In this document: positions 30,653 to 40,181 of the stretch, piece by piece
How the letters are laid out: every line of letters starts with the position of its first letter
How positions within the stretch are numbered: the stretch's first letter is position 1
Assembly: GCA_963788305.1 (NCBI GenBank)
Contig: CAWBGK010000019.1
Location: 111,639 to 175,638 of the forward strand
DNA from: UTCFX2 sp963788305
GTDB lineage: Bacteria > Chloroflexota > Anaerolineae > Anaerolineales > UBA4823
Length of the DNA: 64,000 nt
Reading direction: 5' to 3'
Notes under the pieces: generated by a model
Seen by the model: only the letters and a program-made list of their open reading frames with translations
Databases searched by the model: none
Told to the model about the DNA's origin: nothing
Position numbers and translations under genes: made by a program

Positions 30653-32902
30653 ATGTTCTTAAAGAACCTGCTTCGCAGAAAAGTTCGCACCCTGCTTACG
30701 ATCTTTGGTATCGCGATTGGGGTTGCCGCCATCATCGGGATGGGAGCCCTGGCGGACGGGTTGGATTCCGGCTACAGCTCGATGCTGCAGGGCAGCAAAG
30801 CTGACCTGGTCCTCAGCCAACCGAATGTGATGGATATCAGCTACAGTGCGGTGGATGAAGCTCTCGGCAAAGACCTGCTCGCTGCGCCGGAGGTGAAGGA
30901 GGTCAGCTCGATGCTGCAGGGTTTCACCGCCACGGAAGGTGAGCCCTTCTTTTTTGTCTTCGGTTATCCGTCCGATAGTTTTATATTGGATCGATTTAAA
31001 ATCATCGAGGGGCATGGGCTTAACTCACGCGAGGCTGCCGTTTCGCGTGGCAAACCAGTGCTGCTCGGCTCAGCCGCATCAGAAGTCTTTAACAAGACGG
31101 TAGGCGACAGCATGCGGGTGACAGGGAGCGTCTTCCGAATCGTCGGGATCTTCCAGACAGGCGATGCGTTTGAAGATAGCGGGATGGTCTTGGGATTAAA
31201 AGATGCTCAAGACCTGCTGGGCCGCCCGAGACAGGTGAGTCTTTTCTACATCCGACTCAAAGAGCCGGCTCTGAAAAACCGGTTCCTGGAACGTGTGGAA
31301 CGCCTCTGGCCGGATTTCTCCGTCAGCGGTCTGCAAGAATACGCAGAAAACCAATCCATGGCTGATATGATGAACGGCTTTGTATGGGCGATCGGCAGTC
31401 TGGCGATCATCATCGGCGGCGTGGGAATGATGAACGCGCAGCTGATGTCGGTTATGGAGCGGACACGTGAGATCGGGGTGCTTCGGGCAGTCGGTTGGAG
31501 CAGCCGGCGGGTCTTGTGGATGATCTTGATGGAATCCATCTCAATCTGCCTGCTGGGCGGAATCCTGGGTTTTGGATTAGGTTATGGTCTCATTACCATG
31601 CTTTCGAATGCCAGCGTTGCAGTGGGAGTCAGCACATCCAACATCACCGCGGGTCTTACGATCCAGGCATTCGGCGTGGTCTTCATCCTGGGCTTGATCG
31701 GAGGGTTGTACCCTGCCTGGCGGGCATCCCGCCTGCAGCCTGTGGAAGCGCTGCGGTATGAAGGCGGGAGCTCTGGCTCAAAAGTCCGCCGCCTGCCGTT
31801 TGGAGGCATGGCAGTCCAGAGCCTCTGGCAGCGTTCATCCCGCACGCTGCTCACGCTGGGTGCGATCGGATTGACCGTCGGCGCGATCATGGCAATTGAA
31901 GGCGTTATGCAAGGCATGACTTCTTCGATGAGCACAATGTTCAGCGAAGCCGAAGCAGAGATCATGCTTCGTCAGGCAGATATCGCCGACACCAGCCTGA
32001 GCGCCATTGACGAACGCGATGGAGCAAAAATCGCTGCGATGGACGAGATCGAAACTGCCAGCGGGATTGTCTTCACCGGATTTACGATGCCTGAGGTGGG
32101 TGGCTTCTTCGTCCTTCTGGGGTATCCACCGAACGATTTTGCGATTCAGCGTTACCGCATCATTGCAGGCGAGCCGCTCGCCAGCAACCACCAGGTCATC
32201 CTGGGTAAGACGATGGCTGAAGCGTTAAAGAAAAAGCCGGGTGACACAATCGAAATGAGCGGCACCCGCTTCAGTGTCGTTGGGATTTATGAATCGGGGA
32301 TCGGATGGGAAGAAATGGGCGGCGTAGTGACGCTGCGTGATGCCCAGACTTTCACCGGGCGGCCGCGCAAATCCACAATGTATGCCGTGAAGCTGAAAGA
32401 CCCCAATCAAGCCGAAGCGGTCGTTGAGAAAATTAACCGGGAATTTCCCGGGATTCATGCTGCGCTTTCCAGCGAGTTTGTCGATCAGCTCCCGGATATG
32501 AAAAACTCGGACAGCATGGTGAGCAGCATTTCACTCCTGGCGATCATCATCGGCGGGGTAGGCGTCTTGAACACCATGCTGATGTCCGTTTTTGAGCGGA
32601 CGCGTGAGATCGGCGTGCTGCGTGCCCTCGGCTGGCGCCGGCGAAGGATCTTGGGGTTAATCATCCGGGAAGCAATCATGCTGGGCCTGCTTGGAGGCCT
32701 GACAGGGATCGGCCTGGCTTTTGCGATGATCTATCTGATCCAATTGTCCCCAATGCTCGGCGATTATTTTGTACCGATCTGGAGTGCAGAAGTCTTTCTG
32801 CGGGCGATTGGGGTCGCTCTTTTATTAGGAATTGTTGGCGGAATTTACCCTGCCTACCGTGCGACCCGCCTGCAGCCCATCGAAGCGCTGCGTTATGAGT
32901 AA
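30653..32902 (+). CDS. MacB/FtsX-type ABC permease, tandem-duplicated
   Basis: 749 residues, intact. Two homologous halves each have an N-terminal helix, an extracytoplasmic MacB-like periplasmic core domain and three C-terminal helices. The helix-flanking signatures recur: IIIGGVGMMNAQLMSVMERT then REIGVLRAVGW near residue 246-285, and IIIGGVGVLNTMLMSVFERT then REIGVLRALGW near 627-665. Each half ends with a copy of YPAWRASRLQP/YPAYRATRLQP. One protein therefore supplies the two membrane halves normally given by a MacB dimer. It is followed by an adaptor lipoprotein and an ATPase, making a tripartite-type exporter. The substrate is unknown. Confidence 0.92.
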   Translation: MFLKNLLRRKVRTLLTIFGIAIGVAAIIGMGALADGLDSGYSSMLQGSKADLVLSQPNVMDISYSAVDEALGKDLLAAPEVKEVSSMLQGFTATEGEPFFFVFGYPSDSFILDRFKIIEGHGLNSREAAVSRGKPVLLGSAASEVFNKTVGDSMRVTGSVFRIVGIFQTGDAFEDSGMVLGLKDAQDLLGRPRQVSLFYIRLKEPALKNRFLERVERLWPDFSVSGLQEYAENQSMADMMNGFVWAIGSLAIIIGGVGMMNAQLMSVMERTREIGVLRAVGWSSRRVLWMILMESISICLLGGILGFGLGYGLITMLSNASVAVGVSTSNITAGLTIQAFGVVFILGLIGGLYPAWRASRLQPVEALRYEGGSSGSKVRRLPFGGMAVQSLWQRSSRTLLTLGAIGLTVGAIMAIEGVMQGMTSSMSTMFSEAEAEIMLRQADIADTSLSAIDERDGAKIAAMDEIETASGIVFTGFTMPEVGGFFVLLGYPPNDFAIQRYRIIAGEPLASNHQVILGKTMAEALKKKPGDTIEMSGTRFSVVGIYESGIGWEEMGGVVTLRDAQTFTGRPRKSTMYAVKLKDPNQAEAVVEKINREFPGIHAALSSEFVDQLPDMKNSDSMVSSISLLAIIIGGVGVLNTMLMSVFERTREIGVLRALGWRRRRILGLIIREAIMLGLLGGLTGIGLAFAMIYLIQLSPMLGDYFVPIWSAEVFLRAIGVALLLGIVGGIYPAYRATRLQPIEALRYE

Positions 32903-32944
32903 AAACCTGATCGGGAAAGAGATCAAATTTCGGAGGATCCGTAT

Positions 32945-34090
32945 ATGAAGCGGAAGACACAAACGACAAAAACCACCCTGGCTTTCATCTTTGGGGCAAT
33001 CCTGCTGATGGGCTGCTCCAGCCTGAATCCTCAGGCTACGCCTACGCCAGACCTGGGTCTGAGAAAAGAAACCCAACCATTTGTCAGCGCGACTGGAAAA
33101 GTTGTCCCGGCGCAGTGGTCCCGGTTGAGCTTCTCAGCAATCGGCGTCATCCAGGAGATCCTGGTGAAGAAGGGCGATCTTATCCAAGAGGGTGATGTCC
33201 TGGTTCGAATGAAAGGCAAGGAAGAGTTGCTTGCCGCGATCTCTGAGGCAGAGTTCGAGCTGGCTGCTGCCCAGAAAGGGCGTGACGATCTCACCAAGAA
33301 CGCCGATGAGGCGCGCACCGCGACCCTGGAGAAGATTTCTGCTGCGACAAAAGCCGTGCGGGATGCCCAGTACCAGCTGGATAATTTCACCATCCCTTCC
33401 AATCAGGCAATGTACGACACGCGCGAGGCGCTGCAGGTGATGGAAAAGAAGCTCGACGAGGCTCGGGCGGCATTTGAGCCGTACAAGTATTATCCATCGA
33501 CAAACGACACCCGCGAAGACCTGAAGGAAGATCTTGATGACGCTCAAGCCGATTACAACTCTGCGGTCAAGCGGCTGCAGTACGAGACCGATCTTGAAAC
33601 CGCCAAGGCAAAGCTGGATAAAGCACTTGAGGATTTTGAGATTTGGGATGAGGGTCCTGACCCTGCGGACGTGGCTGTCGCAGTAGCTCGACTGGTCAAT
33701 GCGCAGGCAGCGCTGGCAGCGGCTCAAGCCCAATTAGATGACCTGGAGCTGAAAGCTCCCTTTGCCGGGACGGTCAGCGATGTGGATGTCCGTGTTGGGG
33801 AATGGGTGACAGCCGGGCAGCCGATCTTGCTGCTCGCAGACCTGGATCATCTCCAGGTCGAGACCACCGATCTGAACGAGATCGACGCTGCGCGCGTGAA
33901 CGCGAATGATCTGGTTGACCTGACATTTGACGCCCTCCCAGGGACAGAGGTCAAGGGTACTGTAAAAAGCATCGCGCCGAAGAGCTCTGAAGGCTCCGGA
34001 GTGAACTATACCGCTGTGATCATCATGGATGAAATCCCTGAGCTTTTACGCTGGGGGATGACTGCCTTTGCAGACATCATTGTGGATTGA
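32945..34090 (+). CDS. HlyD/MacA-family adaptor lipoprotein
   Basis: 381 residues. The signal peptide ends in a lipobox (LLMGC, C24), so the protein should be lipid-anchored outside the cytoplasmic membrane. A barrel-sandwich/lipoyl-like half (about 60-90, VPAQWSRLSFSAIGVIQEIL) is followed by a long alpha-helical hairpin (about 95-240) rich in Ala, Glu and Lys (coiled coil), then the second half of the sandwich (LKAPFAGTVSDVDVRVGEWV) and a beta-barrel. AGGAGGATCC precedes the ATG. In Gram-negatives MacA bridges to an outer-membrane channel; no TolC-like gene is here, so the adaptor may work alone or as a substrate-delivery part. Confidence 0.92.
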   Translation: MKRKTQTTKTTLAFIFGAILLMGCSSLNPQATPTPDLGLRKETQPFVSATGKVVPAQWSRLSFSAIGVIQEILVKKGDLIQEGDVLVRMKGKEELLAAISEAEFELAAAQKGRDDLTKNADEARTATLEKISAATKAVRDAQYQLDNFTIPSNQAMYDTREALQVMEKKLDEARAAFEPYKYYPSTNDTREDLKEDLDDAQADYNSAVKRLQYETDLETAKAKLDKALEDFEIWDEGPDPADVAVAVARLVNAQAALAAAQAQLDDLELKAPFAGTVSDVDVRVGEWVTAGQPILLLADLDHLQVETTDLNEIDAARVNANDLVDLTFDALPGTEVKGTVKSIAPKSSEGSGVNYTAVIIMDEIPELLRWGMTAFADIIVD

Positions 34091-34136
34091 TCCCCGCCGG
34101 GATCAAAAAAATGGTCTGCATTTGAGGAGGCTTTAT

Positions 34137-34988
34137 ATGAGCGATGATGAAAAATGGATGATTGAGACCCGCGACTTATGCCGGATTTACGGAGATGGTG
34201 AACAGATCCGCGCCCTGGATCAGGTGAACCTGCAGGTTTCCCCCGCCGAGCTGATCGCGATCATGGGTCCAAGTGGAAGCGGGAAATCCACCCTCCTGAA
34301 TGTGATTGGTGCCCTCGACCTGCCAACCAGCGGCAAGGTCTTTGTCAACGGTCAGGACGTAGCCCAAATTCACAACAAGGACAAATTTCGGGCATCCACA
34401 GTAGGTTTTGTTTTTCAAATGCACAACCTGCTTCCGACATTGACAGCCCTGGAAAACATCGAAATCCCGATGATGGGGCACTTTGGGCCGAATGCGCGCC
34501 GCAAACACGCCAGGGAGCTGCTTGGAATGGTCGGACTGGGGGACCGGATGAACCACCTGCCCGGTCAGCTTTCCGGGGGACAGCGTCAGCGGGTCGCCGT
34601 AGCTCGCGCCCTGGCGAACAACCCACCGGTCGTGCTGGCCGACGAGCCAACCGGAAACCTGGACACGCAGGCAGGCAATGAGCTGATGAACCTGATCCGC
34701 GAATTGAACCGCAACCAGAAGGTCACATTCCTGGTGGTGACCCATGATCTCAGTGTTGCCCGCCAGACTCGCCGGGTGGTGGTGATGGCCGACGGAAAGA
34801 TCGTCCGTGAAGATCGCATCGGATCTCCCATCGAAGAAGACTTGAAAGTTTGGGGGCACTCCGGGTTGGGCAAACGAATCATTAATCGGGACAATGCCGC
34901 CCTCGCCCAGCTGGGGATCAACGAAAAGCAGATGGAGACACTCCGGGAGATTTTTACCAGGAACGCAGCGGAGTTTGAAACAGAATAA
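34137..34988 (+). CDS. ABC transporter ATPase (MacB/LolD class)
   Basis: 283 residues from ATG 34137, preceded by GAGGAGG. Walker A is GPSGSGKSTLLNVIGALD, the Q-loop follows in VFQMHNLLPTLTALEN, the signature is LSGGQRQRVAVARAL, and Walker B is VVLADEPTGNLD with the H-loop in VTHD. An extra C-terminal extension after the H-loop (about 50 residues) is unusual for LolD-type ATPases. It should power the permease two genes upstream. Operon order is tetR, permease, adaptor, ATPase. Frame intact. Confidence 0.94.
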   Translation: MSDDEKWMIETRDLCRIYGDGEQIRALDQVNLQVSPAELIAIMGPSGSGKSTLLNVIGALDLPTSGKVFVNGQDVAQIHNKDKFRASTVGFVFQMHNLLPTLTALENIEIPMMGHFGPNARRKHARELLGMVGLGDRMNHLPGQLSGGQRQRVAVARALANNPPVVLADEPTGNLDTQAGNELMNLIRELNRNQKVTFLVVTHDLSVARQTRRVVVMADGKIVREDRIGSPIEEDLKVWGHSGLGKRIINRDNAALAQLGINEKQMETLREIFTRNAAEFETE

Positions 34989-35016
34989 CCGAAGTTAGAA
35001 TTCCAAATCCAACGGG

Positions 35017-35022
35017 TATAAT
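35017..35022 (+). promoter_or_regulatory. -10 element placing dinG on a leaderless mRNA
   Basis: A perfect TATAAT at 35017-35022 ends 7 bases before ATG 35030, the usual distance from -10 to transcription start, so transcription may begin at the start codon. No Shine-Dalgarno is present. A 4/6 -35 match (TTAGAA, 34995-35000) lies 16 bases upstream of the -10. Confidence 0.5.
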
Positions 35023-35029
35023 CCACCCT

Positions 35030-37828
35030 ATGGATTCGATCGTCGCCCTGGATCTCGAAACAACCGGCCTGGACCCCGAGAAAGACGCCATCATTGAAAT
35101 TGGCGCGGTCCGCTTTCGCGGCCATCGGGTCGAAGGCGAATGGAGCACGCTCGTCCACCCTGGACGCCGCATCCCGCCTTTTATCACCCAGCTGACCGGG
35201 ATCACCGACCAGATGGTTCTGCAATCTCCCTCAATCCGGGATGTTCTGCCCGAATTAATCAAGTTTGCGGGTGATGCGCCAATCTTGGGACATAACGTCC
35301 GCTTTGATCTCTCCTTCTTAAAAAAATACGGCCTCCTGCGCGACAACCTCTCGTTCGATACCTATGAGCTGGCAGCAGTTCTGCTCCCGAATGCAGGCCG
35401 CTACAACCTTGGCTCTCTGACCCAGGCATTGGGCGTGCCTTATCCGGCCACCCATCGAGCCCTGGATGACGCCCGAGCGACGCGCGGGGTCTACCTTATG
35501 CTGGTTGACGAAGCCATGGCCATGCCGCTGCCGCTGCTCGCAGAAATCCTGCGGTTAGGCGATCAGGTCGAATGGTCCGGTTATTGGCCGCTGCGCTGGG
35601 TAATGCGCAGTCGCTCAGGAGAAATCGCCTCCCCTGATTCCGTCCAGCATACTTATTTCGGCCCGCTCTTTGAAGAAAGGAAAATCCGCCCGGTTGCCCC
35701 GCTCCAGCCTCATGAGACGCTGGCTGCCCTGGACGAGGACGAGACTGCTGCAATCCTGGAACCCGGGGGAAACTTTGCCGCTCATTTTCCGAACTTCGAA
35801 TACCGCTCTCAGCAGGTGGAAATGCTTCGCTCGGTCACGCGGGCGTTCTCTGAAGGACGCCATCTGTTGGTTGAGGCAGGGACGGGTACGGGTAAAAGCA
35901 TGGCCTATCTGATCCCTGCGGCGCTCTGGGCGATCCAGAACGACTGTCGGGTGTTGATCTCGACCAACACGATTAACCTTCAGGATCAATTGATCAATAA
36001 AGACATCCCCGATCTACGCCAGGCGTTGGGGATTGAGCTGCGCGCCGCCGTCCTGAAAGGACGATCTAATTATCTCTGCCCCCGTCGGTTGGAAAACCTG
36101 CGCCGGCACGGCCCTGAAACAGCCGACGAGCTGCGCGTCCTGGCGAAAACGCTGGTCTGGCTGCAGGCCACAGAGACCGGCGACCGGTCTGAGATAAACC
36201 TCAACGGACCGACCGAGCGCCAGGTCTGGATGCGAGTTTCTGCAGAAGATGACGGCTGCACGACCGAGAACTGCCTGAAACGGACCGGCGGCGCCTGCCC
36301 GTTCTTCCGCGCCCGCCAGGCCGCTCAAGGCGCCCATATTCTGATCGTCAACCATGCCTTGCTGCTGGCTGATGTGGCCTCGGGAAGCAGGGTTCTGCCA
36401 GAATACCAGTATCTGGTTGTCGACGAAGGCCATCACCTCGAAGACGCCACGACCAGCGCCCTCAGCTATCAGGCTACTTCGACCGACGTCGATCGCCTGA
36501 TCAGACAGCTTGGGGGGTCAGGTTCGGGCTTATTAGGCTGGACGCTCGGCGCCGCCCAAGAAATCATGCCGCCGGGCGAGTTTGCGGCGCTGAAGCACAC
36601 CGTCCAGCGTCTGACGGACATTGCCTTCCGCTTCCAGAACCTGAACCAGCAGTTCTTCAGCTCGATCAGCCATTTCTTGAGCGAACAGCGCGAAGGGCTG
36701 GCGGTCAGCAATTATGCCCAGCAAGAGCGAATCCTGCCGGCAACCCGGACGCAGCCTGCATGGGAGGAAGTCGAGCTGGCCTGGGAAGAAGCTTCCCTGG
36801 CTCTTAAGCCGCTCCTGGAAATGCTGACCCAGCTCACCCACAGCCTCGCCGAAATCCAGGAGGCGCTGTCTGAGGAAAACGAAGAGCTCTACGGCAGCCT
36901 GTTGAACCTTTACCGCCAGATCGATGATTTCGGCGCAGAAATGAACGCTCTGGTTTTCGAGCCGGCTGCGGATCGCATCTATTGGGTGGAAGTGCAGTCA
37001 GGTGGCTACCAGATCTCGCTTCACGCTGCTCCTCTTCACATCGGTGAGATGATGCAGCGGTTCCTTTGGAATGAAAAGACTTCCGTTGTCCTCACCTCAG
37101 CTACCCTCACAGCCGCCAATGAGTTTGACTATCTGCGCGGCCGGCTCAGCGCAGTAGAAGCCGATGAGCTGGCGGTCGGCTCTCCCTTTGATTATGAAAC
37201 TGCGGCGATGCTGTACCTCGCCAACGACATTCCCGAGCCCAGCGACCGCAATGGGCATCAGAGAGGTGTGGAAAACGCCCTGACCCGCCTCTGCCGGGCA
37301 ACGGGTGGGAAAACGCTTGCGCTTTTTACCTCCTACGACCAGCTTAAACGAACATCCCAGGCCATCGCACCTGTATTGGCAAAAGAGGATATCCTGGTCT
37401 TTGAACAAGGGGATGGGGCTTCTGCGCACACGCTCTTAGAGACATTTCGCTCGACTGAGCGAGCCGTCTTGCTGGGAACACGCTCGTTTTGGGAGGGAGT
37501 CGATGTCCCCGGCGAAGCCCTGTCTGTGCTGGTGATCGTCAAGCTGCCTTTCGACGTGCCTTCCGATCCGGTCGTCGCAGCCAGGTCTGAAACCTTTGAA
37601 GATCCCTTCTTCCAGTATTCGCTTCCAGAAGCGATTTTGCGTTTCCGCCAGGGTTTTGGCCGGCTGATCCGCACACAATTCGACCATGGGGTCGTTGTCG
37701 TCCTGGATCGCAGGATCATCTCAAAACGCTACGGTAAACTGTTCCTGGATTCGCTCCCAACCTGTACGGTAAAATCCGGCTCATTAGCCGACCTGCCGCG
37801 TGCAGCCGCCCAATGGCTGAACTTTTGA
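35030..37828 (+). CDS. dinG: DinG-type helicase with N-terminal DnaQ exonuclease domain
   Basis: 932 residues, intact. Residues 1-165 form a DEDDh 3'-5' exonuclease: DLETTGL (ExoI), LGHNVRFDLSFL (ExoII) and HRALDDARAT (ExoIII). From about 250 an XPD/DinG-like superfamily 2 helicase follows: Walker A AGTGTGKS around 283-290, four cysteines (350, 410, 415, 423) in the position of the iron-sulfur cluster of XPD/DinG, and DEGH at 465-468 in place of DEAH. Such fusions are common in Gram-positive-type bacteria and are predicted to unwind and trim 5' overhangs or R-loops. It converges on pncB with 7 bases between. Whether the iron-sulfur cluster is really bound needs testing. Confidence 0.93.
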   Translation: MDSIVALDLETTGLDPEKDAIIEIGAVRFRGHRVEGEWSTLVHPGRRIPPFITQLTGITDQMVLQSPSIRDVLPELIKFAGDAPILGHNVRFDLSFLKKYGLLRDNLSFDTYELAAVLLPNAGRYNLGSLTQALGVPYPATHRALDDARATRGVYLMLVDEAMAMPLPLLAEILRLGDQVEWSGYWPLRWVMRSRSGEIASPDSVQHTYFGPLFEERKIRPVAPLQPHETLAALDEDETAAILEPGGNFAAHFPNFEYRSQQVEMLRSVTRAFSEGRHLLVEAGTGTGKSMAYLIPAALWAIQNDCRVLISTNTINLQDQLINKDIPDLRQALGIELRAAVLKGRSNYLCPRRLENLRRHGPETADELRVLAKTLVWLQATETGDRSEINLNGPTERQVWMRVSAEDDGCTTENCLKRTGGACPFFRARQAAQGAHILIVNHALLLADVASGSRVLPEYQYLVVDEGHHLEDATTSALSYQATSTDVDRLIRQLGGSGSGLLGWTLGAAQEIMPPGEFAALKHTVQRLTDIAFRFQNLNQQFFSSISHFLSEQREGLAVSNYAQQERILPATRTQPAWEEVELAWEEASLALKPLLEMLTQLTHSLAEIQEALSEENEELYGSLLNLYRQIDDFGAEMNALVFEPAADRIYWVEVQSGGYQISLHAAPLHIGEMMQRFLWNEKTSVVLTSATLTAANEFDYLRGRLSAVEADELAVGSPFDYETAAMLYLANDIPEPSDRNGHQRGVENALTRLCRATGGKTLALFTSYDQLKRTSQAIAPVLAKEDILVFEQGDGASAHTLLETFRSTERAVLLGTRSFWEGVDVPGEALSVLVIVKLPFDVPSDPVVAARSETFEDPFFQYSLPEAILRFRQGFGRLIRTQFDHGVVVVLDRRIISKRYGKLFLDSLPTCTVKSGSLADLPRAAAQWLNF

Positions 37829-37835
37829 GGTGCTC

Positions 37836-39383
37836 TTAATCCTTGCGGAATTCATCGATCAATTGCTGTTTTAAATCCCACAACTTATGTGTCAGCGAGA
37901 CGTGGTAGATGTGGGGGTTCATGATCCGGCGGACTCCCGGATCCAATCGCTCAAGGTCGGTATTTCTGCGAAGTCGAATCCCGTCGAGGTCGGGCAAATC
38001 GTATACCAGCTTCCCTTCGTGTAAAATCTCCACAGATAAGGGTTCAATTTCGGAAACCTCAGCCTGTTTCAAGCTGCGGATCATGGTGTGTTCGTAGGGG
38101 TGGTGCAGCGTAATTGGATCCATTTGCCCTGGCTTCTCATCGTCCAGGCCAACCAGATCTGCGGTCGCTTTTCCACGCTGGTCGTACAGCCGCCATACCC
38201 GCTTATAGCCCGGATTTGGGGTCTTGGCGGGTGTCTCGGAAATCTTCAACGCCGGGATCCATTTTCCCTGCTCATGTACTGCCACAAGCTTATAGACGCC
38301 TCCTAATGCCGGCTCGCCCCACGAGGTGATCAGGTGCGTCCCGACTCCATAAACCAGCCGGTTAATTAATCGATCGGCGTCCAGACCGTAGCGCGGAGCT
38401 TCCTGGCTGATTTGGGTGATGATTTGCCAGATCACCAGCTCATCCAGGTTGTTGGACAGGACGATCGAGACGTCCTCGAAACCTGCTTCGTTGAGCATCT
38501 TTGCTGCCTGGATGCTGAGATAAGCCAGGTCGCCTGAATCCAGGCGGATGCCGATGGGTTTGTGGCCCCCTCGTCGCAGGTTTTCAAATACTTTAATCGC
38601 GTTGGGAATTCCGCTTTCCAGCGTATCGATTGTATCCACCAGCAGGACGGTGTCATCAGGGAAGACTTCTGCGTAAGCCTGAAAAGCCTGCAGCTCGCCC
38701 ATCCCAAGTGCCATAAAAAGTTGGACCATGCTGTGAGCGTGGGTTCCTTTCGGGGGGAGTCCAAGCACAGCAGAAGCTCCGACATTCGATGTAAAATCGG
38801 CTCCTCCAATCAAGGCAGCGCGTGCACCCGCGTTGCCACCTTTACCCTGGGCACGGCGCAGTCCAAATTCCAGCAGTAAGCTCTTGCGCCCAATGTCGTG
38901 GATCCGCGAAGCTTTTGTCGCAATCAGCGTCTGGTAGTTGAGCTGGTTTAACAAGGATGTCTCAAGGATTTGAGCCAGCCCAATCGGACCGCGCACGATC
39001 GTCAACGGCTCATTCGGATGAACGACTCTCCCTTCCGGAATCGCCCAAAGGCTCAAAGCAGAAAAATTGCCTTCGCTTTTAAGCCAGGACAAGAAATCGT
39101 CATCAAACATCTGGCGACCATCAGTTGATTTCTGGCTGCGCAGATACTCGAGGTCTTGATCGCGGAATTTGACCCTGGACATCCAATCCAGCAGCCATTC
39201 GAGCCCAGCATTAATGCAGTAGCCTGCCTTGTGCGTGCCGTAATCGGGATAGCTTCGGAAATAATGGTCGAACTGCACCTGCTTCTCATGCAAGCCCATC
39301 CTGAAATAGACCTGGGCCATCGTGAGCTGATACATATCTGTGAATAATATCCCTTCTGCAGTTAACCAATCCACCTTCTTCAT
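37836..39383 (-). CDS. pncB: Nicotinate phosphoribosyltransferase
   Basis: 515 residues, intact. NAD salvage: nicotinate, PRPP and ATP give nicotinate mononucleotide. FTDMYQLTMAQVYFRMG at the N-terminus, FDHYFRSYPDYG, then LLEFGLRRAQGKGGNAGARAALIGGADFTSNVGAS, GTHAHSMVQ and the IRLDSGDLAYLS PRPP/phosphate region are typical (written here as separate motifs). The usual bacterial NAPRTase is 400-490 residues, so this one is slightly long at the C-terminus. It is preceded on its strand by about 140 bases shared with the bacterioferritin promoter region. High confidence from overall pattern. Confidence 0.93.
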   Translation of the reverse strand: MKKVDWLTAEGILFTDMYQLTMAQVYFRMGLHEKQVQFDHYFRSYPDYGTHKAGYCINAGLEWLLDWMSRVKFRDQDLEYLRSQKSTDGRQMFDDDFLSWLKSEGNFSALSLWAIPEGRVVHPNEPLTIVRGPIGLAQILETSLLNQLNYQTLIATKASRIHDIGRKSLLLEFGLRRAQGKGGNAGARAALIGGADFTSNVGASAVLGLPPKGTHAHSMVQLFMALGMGELQAFQAYAEVFPDDTVLLVDTIDTLESGIPNAIKVFENLRRGGHKPIGIRLDSGDLAYLSIQAAKMLNEAGFEDVSIVLSNNLDELVIWQIITQISQEAPRYGLDADRLINRLVYGVGTHLITSWGEPALGGVYKLVAVHEQGKWIPALKISETPAKTPNPGYKRVWRLYDQRGKATADLVGLDDEKPGQMDPITLHHPYEHTMIRSLKQAEVSEIEPLSVEILHEGKLVYDLPDLDGIRLRRNTDLERLDPGVRRIMNPHIYHVSLTHKLWDLKQQLIDEFRKD

Positions 39384-39531
39384 GTGATCCCTTCCCGCCC
39401 GTGAAATTCGTTCTTCGATCCGAATTTGAGATTATAATTGCTGCCAGGCAGGATATATTATAAAGTCAGAGCCTGGTAATCTGAACAAAAAAATTATATA
39501 ATCTAATGAAATGAATGAAAGGTAGATGATT

Positions 39532-39999
39532 ATGAAGGGAAATCCTGAAGTCCTCGAACAGCTCAACGCGATGCTCGCTGATGAGCTGACTGCAATCAAC
39601 CAGTACATTGTCCATTCCGAAATGTGCGCAGATTGGGGATACGAAAAGCTGCACAAACACATCGAAGAGCGCGCGATTACAGAGATGAAACATGCTGAAA
39701 CGCTGATTGGACGGATTCTGTTTCTCGAAGGTGCACCTGTCGTCAGCAATCTGAAGAAAATCCATATCGGACCCGATGTCAAAATCCAGCTGGAAAATGA
39801 CCATCTGGCAGAGCTCGGCGCCAGCAAAGGGTATAACGAAGCGATCGCTGTCGCAGTCGGAGCAAGCGACAATGTCTCACGCGAGCTGTTCGAGAAAATT
39901 CTAAAAGACGAAGAGGATCACATCGATTGGATCGAAGCCCAGCTCGATCAGATCGAGCAAATGGGCATCCAGAATTATCTCGTCGAACAATTGGGTTAA
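39532..39999 (+). CDS. bfr: Bacterioferritin
   Basis: 155 residues from ATG 39532, where an AAGG about 11 bases upstream fits better than with ATG 39526. The di-iron ferroxidase ligands are in place: E18, E51, H54, E94 and the EEDH near E127-H130, and the heme-ligating Met52 (EMKHAE) is present, so it should bind heme and store iron as a 24-mer. Promoter: a TATAAT at 39497-39502 with no clear -35. A strong terminator follows. No Fur-like operator is recognisable, although an imperfect inverted pair (CCAGGC/GCCTGG) lies upstream near 39445-39475. Confidence 0.95.
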   Translation: MKGNPEVLEQLNAMLADELTAINQYIVHSEMCADWGYEKLHKHIEERAITEMKHAETLIGRILFLEGAPVVSNLKKIHIGPDVKIQLENDHLAELGASKGYNEAIAVAVGASDNVSRELFEKILKDEEDHIDWIEAQLDQIEQMGIQNYLVEQLG

Positions 40000-40042
40000 T
40001 CATCAGATAAAAAACACTGACCCTGTTAAAAGGACAGAACTG

Positions 40043-40084
40043 CAGCTGCCGTCAGAAAAAATCCCTCTGACGGCAGCTGTTTTT
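40043..40084 (+). terminator. Intrinsic terminator of bfr
   Basis: A perfect 14-bp stem (40043-40056 with 40066-40079, arm CAGCTGCCGTCAGA), 9-base loop and five T residues. It lies 44 bases after the bfr stop. Confidence 0.93.
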
Positions 40085-40181
40085 AACCATGAATTGGATG
40101 GATTTAAGGCAGATAATCCAAGAAATTCTTATTATTCATAAAGCCGATGTTCCGCCTCATTACCCGGCTGACCTCAGATCT

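Noticed and set aside
39445..39475. Fur-box or iron-responsive operator before bfr
   Set aside because: Only a short CCAGGC/GCCTGG inverted pair is seen; no Fur-like 19-bp pattern is present.
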